Shown here piece after piece: positions 1 to 8,185 of a DNA stretch of 11,950 nt. Position 1 is the stretch's first letter, and the number at the start of each line of letters is the position of its first letter. The position numbers and the translations under genes are program-made. The notes under the pieces are model-generated. The model was not told where the DNA came from and searched no databases. It was given only the letters and a program-made list of their open reading frames with translations. Origin of the DNA: Candidatus Latescibacterota bacterium. GTDB taxonomy: Bacteria > Latescibacterota > UBA2968 > UBA8231. The DNA is taken from positions 1-11,950 of the forward strand of contig DPVW01000179.1 in the NCBI GenBank assembly GCA_003529325.1, in the 5' to 3' direction.

Positions 1-2
1 CC

Positions 3-1055
3 CTAAAAAGCCCTCTGCACAAAGAACTCCAACATCTCCCGCAACAACTGCCGTTCCGGTGTAGCCGGCAAAGCCTCCAGCAACCTCACTGCATGCTCGC
101 CCCGTATGCGCGATTCTTCCTCAGCAAAAGTAATCGCCCCCCGATCATGGGCCAACCCGATGACCCGCTCAATCTGCTCCGGCGTCGTGTCGTCGCGGTG
201 CGCGTGCAGCACATCGAGGACCTCGGCCCGCTCAGCGTCAGAACACTTACGCAGCAAGTCGATAATGATCAACGTACGCTTGCCCTCCGCGATGTCACCA
301 CCCCGCTCCTTGCCGTAGGCGCCAGAAGTAATCCCTGGGGCGGTTACAGCATCTCCCTCAGCCGTCATCAAGTTGAGTAGATCGTCGCGGATCTGAAAAC
401 CGATGGCCATCGCCTCGCCAAAATCACCAATCGCCTGTTGCAACTCGACTGACGCGCCAGCGATAATCGCCCCCGCCGTGCACGGACCGCGGCCGGTATA
501 CCAGCCCGTCTTCTTGCGCAGCATCGTCATGAACTCTTCTTCGGTCGGCACGATACGCCTCCGAATCCAACCCACATCGTATGCCTGACCCTCGAAGGTT
601 TCGCGCGACCCAGCGATCATCTCTTCGATCAGAGCCAACGTCATCTCGCAGTCGAGAATTTCGCGATTGGCGGCGAGCACCTCGTAGACCTTGGCATAGA
701 GCGCGTCCCCCACATTGATGCTGAGGGGCACGCCATGCAAACGGTGGATGCACGGCTTGCCACGACGCATCTCGGAGTCGTCCTCGATGTCGTCGTGGAG
801 CAGGGCGAAGGATTGGAACATCTCGAAGGCTGCCGCAGTGCGCAGCGCCTTGCGCACATCGCCACCCAGAGTAGCACAAGAGAGTAGAACGAGAGCCGGC
901 CGCGAGCGCTTGCCACCCCGTTCGGGGTAGTCACGCATGGGACTGTACATGAACTCTTCTGGTTCCTGCAGCGGCAGAAACGAAAAGAGCTCCTCCTCGA
1001 TGAGAGGAATGTGGGTCTCTAGAAACCGACGCAGTTCGGGAGAAACGGCCGACAT
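3..1055 (-). CDS. Polyprenyl (probably geranylgeranyl) diphosphate synthase
   Basis: Soluble class-I trans-prenyltransferase that condenses isopentenyl diphosphate with allylic diphosphates. The 350-residue chain shows the family landmarks in order: GGKRSRP (about 47-53), first Asp-rich motif DDIED (88-92) followed by RRGKP, a KKTGWYT stretch (181-187), second Asp-rich motif QIRDDLLN (221-228) and GGDIAEGKRT (252-261). The last Asp of the second motif is Asn, and about ten extra residues precede GGD; an Asn here is also found in some GGPP synthases. Phe83, five residues before DDIED, is the position that limits chain length in archaeal-type GGPP synthases, so a C20 (or C15) product is more likely than a long quinone tail. 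The ATG at 1055 is preferred; an in-frame TTG at 1082, three bases after the atpC stop, would add nine residues. Neither start has a clear Shine-Dalgarno. It is the last gene visible and probably shares the atp transcript. The stop lies at the window edge. Confidence 0.88.
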   Translation of the reverse strand: MSAVSPELRRFLETHIPLIEEELFSFLPLQEPEEFMYSPMRDYPERGGKRSRPALVLLSCATLGGDVRKALRTAAAFEMFQSFALLHDDIEDDSEMRRGKPCIHRLHGVPLSINVGDALYAKVYEVLAANREILDCEMTLALIEEMIAGSRETFEGQAYDVGWIRRRIVPTEEEFMTMLRKKTGWYTGRGPCTAGAIIAGASVELQQAIGDFGEAMAIGFQIRDDLLNLMTAEGDAVTAPGITSGAYGKERGGDIAEGKRTLIIIDLLRKCSDAERAEVLDVLHAHRDDTTPEQIERVIGLAHDRGAITFAEEESRIRGEHAVRLLEALPATPERQLLREMLEFFVQRAF

Positions 1056-1085
1056 GGCCAAGGCGGTGGCGTCGACAGGCAAAAG

Positions 1086-1484
1086 CTACGCGCTGCCGGC
1101 TACTTTCAGACGGTTGAGCGCGCGTTGCAGAGCCGCCTCGGCACGGACGCGATCCTGTTCGCGATCGACAACCCGTTGATGGGCGCGATCACGCGAGGCC
1201 TGGGCACGGGTGATGTCGATCTCGTCATTAAACTCAGCCGTTTCAGCCAGGACGGTGACACCCTCACCGGAGACCTCAACGAAGCCGCCACTTGTGGCCA
1301 GATGCCGTCGATCGCCATCTTCGACAAAGTCCATGGCGCCCGTCGACAACGACGCGACCATTGGCGCATGATTGGCCAACACACCGAAGGAGCCCTCAGA
1401 GCCGGGGGCCTGCAGGCTGACAACGTCGCCCGAGTACAGAATCTTCTCGGGGGTGACGATTCGTAGTTGAAAATTGACAGGCAT
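1086..1484 (-). CDS. atpC: F1Fo ATP synthase subunit epsilon
   Basis: Central-stalk epsilon subunit of F1, which binds gamma and the c-ring and can inhibit ATP hydrolysis. The 132 residues are a normal length. The N-terminal beta-sandwich (about 1-85) carries the family pattern: LRIVTPEKILYSG near the start, then GSEGSFGVLANHAPMV and a TSGGFVEV strand. The C-terminal part (about 88-130) is a charged, Arg/Ala-rich helical hairpin, the region that in other species moves to block rotation. The start is ATG, 6 bp after the atpD stop, with no strong Shine-Dalgarno of its own, so translation may be coupled to atpD. The order D-C at the end of the atp cluster is canonical. Identification is firm. 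Confidence 0.96.
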   Translation of the reverse strand: MPVNFQLRIVTPEKILYSGDVVSLQAPGSEGSFGVLANHAPMVASLSTGAMDFVEDGDRRHLATSGGFVEVSGEGVTVLAETAEFNDEIDITRAQASRDRAHQRVVDREQDRVRAEAALQRALNRLKVAGSA

Positions 1485-1490
1485 CGGTTT

Positions 1491-3763
<2,273 letters not shown>

Positions 3764-3775
3764 GGCTCTTTTGCC

Positions 3776-5302
3776 TTAGCCCTCGGAGGGCTTGAAGGTG
3801 CCCTTGAAGGTTTCGATCGCCGTTGCCAGGGCGGCCTTGGACTCGTCGTTGAGGTCTCGGCTGTCACGAATCGTCGCCATCAGGTCGGACTGACGATCGC
3901 GCATGTACGCGAGCAATTCATTCTCGAAGCGACGCACATCCGCCGTTGGCAGGTCGAGGACGAAGTCGATCGCTGCCAATGCGACCGTCTCATCTTCGAG
4001 CGACAGAGGCGCAAACTGCCCCTGCTTCAACACTTCCATCAGCTTCTCACCACGGTTGAGCAGGTCACGCGTCGACTGGTCCAGATCGGATGTGCCAAAC
4101 TGGGCGAAGGCCTTGACCTCGTTGTAACGCGAGATGTCACCCTTGATGGTCTTGGCCACCGCCTTCATGGCCTTGGTCTGCGCCGACGAACCGACGCGAG
4201 AGACCGAGGCACCTACGTCCATAGCCGGTCGGTTGCCGGAGTAAAACAACTCCGGCTTGAGCAGAATCTGCCCATCGGTGATAGAGATGACATTTGTCGG
4301 CACGAAGGTGGACACATCCCCTTCGAGAATCTCAATAATCGGCAGCGCCGTCAGCGAGCCTGCGCCAAGAGCATCGCTCATCTTCGAGGCCCGCTCGAGC
4401 AGGCGGGAGTGCAGATAGAACACATCCCCCGGATAGGCTTCGCGACCGGGCGGGCGGCGCAGCACGAGGGACATCTCACGATACGCCCAGGCTTGCTTGG
4501 TGAGATCGTCGTAGATGATGAGGGCGTGTTTGCCATCGTCGCGGAAAAACTCGCCCATGGAGCAACCGGCATAGGGCGCGATAAACTGCAACGGCGCCGG
4601 ATCGGAGGCGGTGGCGGAGACGACGATGGTGTACTCCATGGCCCCATTGGCCTCGAGCTCGGCCACCACCTTGGCGACGGTCGACGCCCGCTGACCGATG
4701 GCGACATAAATGCAGATCAGGTCGCCACCCTTTTGATTGATGATGGCATCGACGGCAATGGCCGTTTTGCCCGTCTGCCGGTCGCCGATGATCAACTCGC
4801 GCTGACCACGGCCGATGGGCACGGTGGAGTCGATGATCTTAATGCCTGTCTGCACCGCTTCGGTCACGGGCTGACGGGCGATCACACCCGGGGCCTTGCG
4901 TTCCACCGGCAGCGTCTGGGACGTCGTGATCTCGCCCTTGCCGTCGATGGGCATGCCGAGCGGGTTGACGACACGACCGAGGAGCTCCGTGCCGACGGGA
5001 ACTTCAACGATGCGCCCCGTGCGCTTTACGGAGTCACCCTCTTTGACGAGGGTGTCATCGCCAAACAGCACGCACCCAACATTGTCGGCTTCGAGGTTGA
5101 GGGCCATGCCCATGATGTCATTGGGAAATTCGACGAGCTCCGTGGCTCGCACATTGCCCAAACCGTGAACACGGGCGATCCCGTCGCCTACATAGAGGAC
5201 GGTGCCACTCTCATAGACATCGATCTCCTTTTCGAACCCAAGCAACTGCTGCTTGAGAACCTTGGAAATCTCGTCGGGTTGAACGATGGCGTCGGCGGGC
5301 AT
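3776..5302 (-). CDS. atpA: F1Fo ATP synthase subunit alpha
   Basis: Non-catalytic nucleotide-binding alpha subunit of F1; 508 aa, normal length. Landmarks in order: N-terminal delta-binding helix (1-20), [18 protein letters not shown] (31-48), P-loop GDRQTGKT (173-180), [15 protein letters not shown] (199-213), Walker B LIIYDD (261-266), [12 protein letters not shown], and SVSRVG with the arginine finger Arg369 that reaches into the beta catalytic site. Small departures from the usual sequence include [15 protein letters not shown] where most bacteria have IIETQAGDVSAYIPT, and GNRPAMDVG for GIRPAINVG. The ATG is 21 bp after atpH with a weak AGAAAGA upstream. Function as part of the alpha3beta3 hexamer is not in doubt. 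Confidence 0.98.
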   Translation of the reverse strand: MPADAIVQPDEISKVLKQQLLGFEKEIDVYESGTVLYVGDGIARVHGLGNVRATELVEFPNDIMGMALNLEADNVGCVLFGDDTLVKEGDSVKRTGRIVEVPVGTELLGRVVNPLGMPIDGKGEITTSQTLPVERKAPGVIARQPVTEAVQTGIKIIDSTVPIGRGQRELIIGDRQTGKTAIAVDAIINQKGGDLICIYVAIGQRASTVAKVVAELEANGAMEYTIVVSATASDPAPLQFIAPYAGCSMGEFFRDDGKHALIIYDDLTKQAWAYREMSLVLRRPPGREAYPGDVFYLHSRLLERASKMSDALGAGSLTALPIIEILEGDVSTFVPTNVISITDGQILLKPELFYSGNRPAMDVGASVSRVGSSAQTKAMKAVAKTIKGDISRYNEVKAFAQFGTSDLDQSTRDLLNRGEKLMEVLKQGQFAPLSLEDETVALAAIDFVLDLPTADVRRFENELLAYMRDRQSDLMATIRDSRDLNDESKAALATAIETFKGTFKPSEG

Positions 5303-5323
5303 GTCGATGTTGTCTTTCTAAAT

Positions 5324-5884
5324 TCAGGATGCGGATGGAGCACCGACGAGTCGTCGATGCAACCTTGCCAGTTGGGTCTCAACGCTGCCGTCAAAGACCT
5401 TGTCGCCAATGCGGGCCACGATGCCGCCACGTAGGCCGGGATCGACCTCAACCTCGACCTGAACACGGCTTCCCGTGTGTGCCGAGAGGCGTTGCTGTAG
5501 CCGATCGATCTGATCCCCGGACAACTCGGTGGCGCAGCGGACCTGGGCGGTGGCGACGCCGGCACGTTCCTCGAGGAGTCGGAGTGCAGTGTCGACGATG
5601 GCGCCCAGCAGGTTCGCTCGTCGACGTTGTGCGACCATCTGCAAGAAGTTGAGCGTCAAGCCATCGACCTTGCCGGCGAAAATCGCTGCCAGCGCCTTGG
5701 CAGCAGCAGCCCCATCGACGAGTCGATTGCTAAGAAATTCCTGCAGCTCCGACGATTTGATGAGACTCGACTGCAAGCCTTCCAGATCGCGGGCGACGGC
5801 ATCTGCCACACCCGTTTCTGTAGCAGCTTCGAGCAGAGCGGCGGCATACCGCCGGACGACTTCAGGTGCTGAGGTCGATGACAT
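5324..5884 (-). CDS. atpH: F1Fo ATP synthase subunit delta
   Basis: Peripheral-stalk delta subunit (OSCP family), joining the top of the alpha3beta3 hexamer to the b subunits. The 186-residue length is typical. The N-terminal six-helix domain starts with VVRRYAAALLEAATETG (9-25) and continues with the conserved pattern NFLQMVAQRRRANLL (about 79-93). The C-terminal beta domain has the signature DPGLRGGIVARIGDKVFDGS (about 148-167). It sits between atpF and atpA as expected. The start is ATG, 36 bp after atpF, with only a distant GGAG upstream. Nothing unusual was seen. Confidence 0.95.
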   Translation of the reverse strand: MSSTSAPEVVRRYAAALLEAATETGVADAVARDLEGLQSSLIKSSELQEFLSNRLVDGAAAAKALAAIFAGKVDGLTLNFLQMVAQRRRANLLGAIVDTALRLLEERAGVATAQVRCATELSGDQIDRLQQRLSAHTGSRVQVEVEVDPGLRGGIVARIGDKVFDGSVETQLARLHRRLVGAPSAS

Positions 5885-5920
5885 GGTTGGACCGTGTGGC
5901 TCCGTTGCGTTCCGTGGCTG

Positions 5921-6418
5921 TCAGTTTCGCGCCTCCGGCAAGTCGGCGATAAAATCGTCCGCCAACTTCCGATTGCGCTCGGCGTCGAGCTCGGCATTGA
6001 GGATGGCCCCCGCAGCGCCGACGGCCATATCGGCCACCTCGCGCCGCAGTTCAGCCAGGGCGGCACGCTTGTCCGCTTCGATCGCGGCATGGGCGCGCTG
6101 CACGGTGCGTTCCGCTTCTTCCTTGGCGTCGGCCACGACCTGTGCTCCCACCTTTTCGGCCGCCTCGCGGGCCTCCGCGACGATCTTGCGCGCCTGCGAT
6201 TCGGCCTCAGCAAGCCGCTGTTGGTGCTCGGCATGCTGTGCCTGCGCTTCTTCGCGGGCGCGATCGGCGCTCTCGAGTGCATCGCGGATACTGCGTTCGC
6301 GTTCGTCGAGTGCCGCCAGCAACGGGCCCCACACCTTCGCCTTCAGTATGACGAGGACGACCACAAAAGTGATGATCGTCCATATCATCAGACCGGGATG
6401 AGGAGTGAGCAGGTCCAT
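5921..6418 (-). CDS. atpF: F1Fo ATP synthase subunit b
   Basis: Membrane-anchored peripheral stalk subunit b. The 165 residues contain one N-terminal membrane segment (about 9-28, MIWTIITFVVVLVILKAKVW), then the conserved LLAALDERERSI at the membrane exit. A long, highly charged Ala/Glu/Arg coiled coil follows to about residue 150, and a short C-terminal part binds delta. Only one b-type gene is present, so the stalk is probably a b2 homodimer. The ATG starts 1 bp after the atpE stop (TAATATG), so its ribosome-binding region lies inside the end of atpE; translational coupling is likely. Standard family length. Confidence 0.95.
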   Translation of the reverse strand: MDLLTPHPGLMIWTIITFVVVLVILKAKVWGPLLAALDERERSIRDALESADRAREEAQAQHAEHQQRLAEAESQARKIVAEAREAAEKVGAQVVADAKEEAERTVQRAHAAIEADKRAALAELRREVADMAVGAAGAILNAELDAERNRKLADDFIADLPEARN

Positions 6419-6419
6419 A

Positions 6420-6641
6420 TTACTTGGTCACCACCACGAGGACACAGATGATCTCGGCCAACAGCGCAACACCTTCGATGAGGGCGGCGGCGATGATCAT
6501 ATTGGTGCGGATGTCAGCCACTGCCTCGGGCTGGCGCGCGATTCCTTCCATTGCACTGGCGCCGAGCAGGCCGATTCCGAGGCCGGCGCCGATGACACCG
6601 AGGCCAGCGCCGAGGGCGGCGCCCATGTACGCGAGATCCAT
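6420..6641 (-). CDS. atpE: F1Fo ATP synthase subunit c (proteolipid, proton type)
   Basis: Rotor-ring c subunit, 73 aa, two transmembrane helices joined by the polar loop ARQPEA. Helix 1 (about 5-33) is Gly/Ala-rich with GxGxG packing. Helix 2 holds the ion-binding carboxylate Glu56 in ALIEGVAL. The helix-1 Gln and the Glu-Ser pair of sodium-type c subunits are absent (Ile and Gly at those places), so protons are the predicted coupling ion. A second glutamate, Glu63, lies seven residues after Glu56, inside the same helix where most family members have a hydrophobic residue. The start is the ATG at 6641, with an excellent Shine-Dalgarno 7 bp upstream. A longer reading to 6911 runs into atpB out of frame and is not real. 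Confidence 0.97.
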   Translation of the reverse strand: MDLAYMGAALGAGLGVIGAGLGIGLLGASAMEGIARQPEAVADIRTNMIIAAALIEGVALLAEIICVLVVVTK

Positions 6642-6648
6642 CTTAGAT

Positions 6649-6653
6649 CCTCC
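6649..6653 (-). promoter_or_regulatory. Strong ribosome-binding site of atpE
   Basis: Perfect GGAGG on the minus strand, 7 bp before the atpE ATG. It fixes the short proteolipid start and fits the high translation the c subunit needs for a multi-copy ring. It is the best-spaced site in the core atp genes of this operon. Confidence 0.85.
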
Positions 6654-6691
6654 AGTAAAGTGATGTGGTGCGAGTGTCGATGATCCAGCCC

Positions 6692-7504
6692 TCAGTGCTC
6701 GGGGTGGGCGGCCATGTTCACGAATAATGCCGTGAGCAAGGTGAAGATGAAGGCCTGGATGAAGCCGATGAAGATTTCGAGAAGATAGAGCGCTGCCGCC
6801 AGCACTACCGACGCCGGGGCGACCCAGTAACTTTTCAACATGATGATCATGCCGAGAAAGACGATAATGGCAATGTGCCCGGCGATCATGTTGGCGAAAA
6901 GTCGAATGCACAGTGCGAAGGGCTTGGCCAACATGCCGATGATTTCGATGGGCACCAGAATCACCAGTAACGGTAGCGGCAGACCGGAGGGAACCAGATT
7001 CTTCCAGTGGCCGAAGAAGCCGTTGTTGACGATGCCGGATCCCTGAATGACGACAAAGGTAATCAGGGCGAGCGCGGCGGTGACACTGATGTTGCCCGTC
7101 GCCGTGGCGCTATAGGGCAATAGACCGAAGAGATTGCAGTAGAGAATGAAGAAGAAGATCGTCAGCAGAAACGGCAGGTACGCCCTGCCGCTCTCTCCCA
7201 TCACGGGCAAGACGACTTCGTCGCGCAGAAAGACGACGATGGTTTCCAGGAAATTGGCCAGCCCCGTCGGCACCAAACCCGGCCGGCGGAAGCAGGACAG
7301 CATGGTTGCGATCAGCAGAGCACTGGCGATCCACATCATCACCACATGGCGGGTGATAGATATGTCGATGCCGAACAACTCTAGATGCGGGAGTTCAATG
7401 TGCCCGTCAAAGACATGATGGGCGTTGACAAACGGTACTTCCAGGGAGTGATGATCCAGGATGTGCCCGATGACGTCGACGGATTCGTCTGCGTTTGCTG
7501 CCAT
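6692..7504 (-). CDS. atpB: F1Fo ATP synthase subunit a
   Basis: Stator subunit a, forming the two proton half-channels against the c-ring. The 270 residues hold about five to six membrane helices. The essential arginine is Arg201 in FALCIRLFANMIAGH. Glu243 and Gln250 in the last helix (LLEIFIGFIQAFIFTLLTA) match the polar channel residues of the family, and KNLVPSGLPLPLL (168-180) is a typical loop. The first about 50 residues form a soluble extension rich in histidine: His14, 18, 19, 29, 30, 35 and 40. N-terminal His/Asp-rich extensions are known from a subunits of Bacteroidetes/Chlorobi-type bacteria. The ATG at 7504 has GGGGAG only 3 bp upstream; the next in-frame ATG would remove the extension. 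It follows an AT-rich spacer, the largest gap in the operon. Confidence 0.95.
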   Translation of the reverse strand: MAANADESVDVIGHILDHHSLEVPFVNAHHVFDGHIELPHLELFGIDISITRHVVMMWIASALLIATMLSCFRRPGLVPTGLANFLETIVVFLRDEVVLPVMGESGRAYLPFLLTIFFFILYCNLFGLLPYSATATGNISVTAALALITFVVIQGSGIVNNGFFGHWKNLVPSGLPLPLLVILVPIEIIGMLAKPFALCIRLFANMIAGHIAIIVFLGMIIMLKSYWVAPASVVLAAALYLLEIFIGFIQAFIFTLLTALFVNMAAHPEH

Positions 7505-7535
7505 CTACTCCCCAAGAGATTTTTCGAAAGGGAAC

Positions 7536-7565
7536 TGTATAATTTGTTGTCTGAACATGCACCAA
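7536..7565 (-). promoter_or_regulatory. Possible internal promoter before atpB
   Basis: On the minus strand a TTGGTG box (7565-7560) is followed 18 bp later by TATACA (7541-7536). These match the sigma-70 consensus at 3 of 6 and 4 of 6 positions. The site lies in the only AT-rich gap of the operon (about 39% GC over 82 bp). If active, it would let the core ATP synthase genes be expressed apart from the upstream membrane-protein block. The match is weak and no experimental support exists. Confidence 0.28.
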
Positions 7566-7572
7566 ATCAGAC
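7549..7572. repeat. Inverted repeat GTCTGA-N12-TCAGAC upstream of atpB
   Basis: Two perfect 6-bp arms, 7549-7554 and 7567-7572, are separated by 12 bp. The repeat covers the putative -35 box and spacer of the weak promoter. It could be an operator for a dimeric regulator or a small stem-loop in the atp mRNA. There is no T-run next to the downstream arm in the direction of transcription, so it does not look like a terminator. A 6-bp repeat can also occur by chance. Confidence 0.35.
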
Positions 7573-7586
7573 CTAAAAAAGTGTGC

Positions 7587-7919
7587 TCACCCTGCCCTCT
7601 TGTCAACACCTTCTTCACCAGCGTTGGTGGGGTCTTTCTGTCTTGCGCGGACGACGAAGACGACCTCGATACCCAGAAATGCGAGGTAAGCGCAGATCAG
7701 TCCGGCAGCGTATCCAGTGCTGTGCACCTGAGTAAACAACAGCAGCAGAATCGACACCCCGCCGACCAGCAGGAGACGGATCATCGTCCCCCCCAGAACG
7801 GCGACCATCATCGTACCGGGTCGGCGCGCAGACCAGCGCAGACCAAACCACGCGATCAGTGCGCTGACGCCAGCGACAGCAACCCCGGTCACAGCTGCAA
7901 TCCACGCCTGCTGCAACAT
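7587..7919 (-). CDS. atpI: AtpI/AtpR-type ATP synthase assembly membrane protein
   Basis: Small membrane protein of the ATP synthase I-chain group, 110 aa, placed two genes before the core operon as usual. It has three to four hydrophobic stretches: about 5-26, 36-62 and 68-91. Arg48 sits in the middle of the second (GGTMIRLLL); a membrane-buried arginine is a trait of AtpI/AtpR-type proteins. The tail after residue 92 is polar and charged. Family members help assemble or stabilise the c-ring and have been linked to Mg2+ handling; the role here is inferred. Two adjacent ATGs exist. The second (7919) is preferred because the GGAGG upstream is 4 bp away, versus 1 bp for the first (7922). With either start the gene overlaps the atpZ stop. 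Assignment rests on topology, context and the Gly-Gly/Arg pattern rather than strong identity. Confidence 0.75.
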   Translation of the reverse strand: MLQQAWIAAVTGVAVAGVSALIAWFGLRWSARRPGTMMVAVLGGTMIRLLLVGGVSILLLLFTQVHSTGYAAGLICAYLAFLGIEVVFVVRARQKDPTNAGEEGVDKRAG

Positions 7920-8185
7920 CATTCCTCCGATTTTTCTTGGTTTTTGCCGCTGCCCGTATTGGCGGAGACGGCGATCAAGGTTCTATACAGTTGGAAACAG
8001 GCGGCTGCAGAGCCGACGAGCCCACCTGCCAGCAACAACCAGGGGGATGACCCCAGACGTTCGTCCAGCCACCAACCACCGGCGGTGCACAACGACACCA
8101 TCACGGCAAATTGAATACCCGCACCAGCCAGGGCCGCAACCTGCCGCAATCCTGACGGCTGCGGAGCGTCGGTTTTCTCAGGCAT
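7919..8185 (-). CDS. atpZ: AtpZ/AtpQ-type ATP synthase accessory membrane protein
   Basis: Two-helix membrane protein of 88 aa that matches the F1Fo-ATPase gene-1 family (AtpZ/AtpQ). Helix 1 spans about 17-38, followed by the family signature GGWWLDERLGSSPW (36-49). Helix 2 spans about 49-69 and contains the usual Gly-rich turn. The tail (SGKNQEKSEE) is charged. Known relatives sit at the head of atp operons together with an AtpI/AtpR protein and are implicated in c-ring assembly or Mg2+ transport. The ATG at 8185 shares its first base pair with the stop of the preceding NuoN-like gene (TGATG), and AGAGG lies 6 bp upstream. An in-frame extension to 8236 would overlap that gene by 52 bp and has no family support. 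This junction ties the complex-I-like block to the atp genes. Confidence 0.82.
   Translation of the reverse strand: MPEKTDAPQPSGLRQVAALAGAGIQFAVMVSLCTAGGWWLDERLGSSPWLLLAGGLVGSAAACFQLYRTLIAVSANTGSGKNQEKSEE
7924..7928 (-). promoter_or_regulatory. Ribosome-binding site deciding the atpI start
   Basis: GGAGG on the minus strand lies 1 bp before one ATG and 4 bp before the next. The spacing favours the second ATG (7919), giving a one-base TGATG overlap with atpZ, the same geometry as the NuoN-like/atpZ junction. Confidence 0.7.

Noticed and set aside
4409..5434. Long plus-strand open frame (341 codons), and similar ones at 1566-2372 and 5529-6401
   Set aside because: They lie antisense to atpA, atpD and atpH/atpF, which are strongly conserved. 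The translations show no family motif, and such frames are common opposite GC-rich genes.
6642..6911. N-terminal extension of atpE to 163 residues
   Set aside because: The extra part overlaps atpB in another frame and reads as low-complexity His/Arg sequence; a perfect GGAGG sits 7 bp before the ATG at 6641.
7575..7592. Possible rho-independent terminator after atpI (GTGAGCACAC followed by six T on the minus strand)
   Set aside because: The stem has only three pairs around a four-base loop, far too weak to terminate.
6420..8185. Sodium-coupled N-type ATPase, suggested by the AtpQ/AtpR-like pair
   Set aside because: The c subunit lacks the helix-1 Gln and the Glu-Ser pair of sodium binders, gene order is the standard F-type order, and a delta gene is present.
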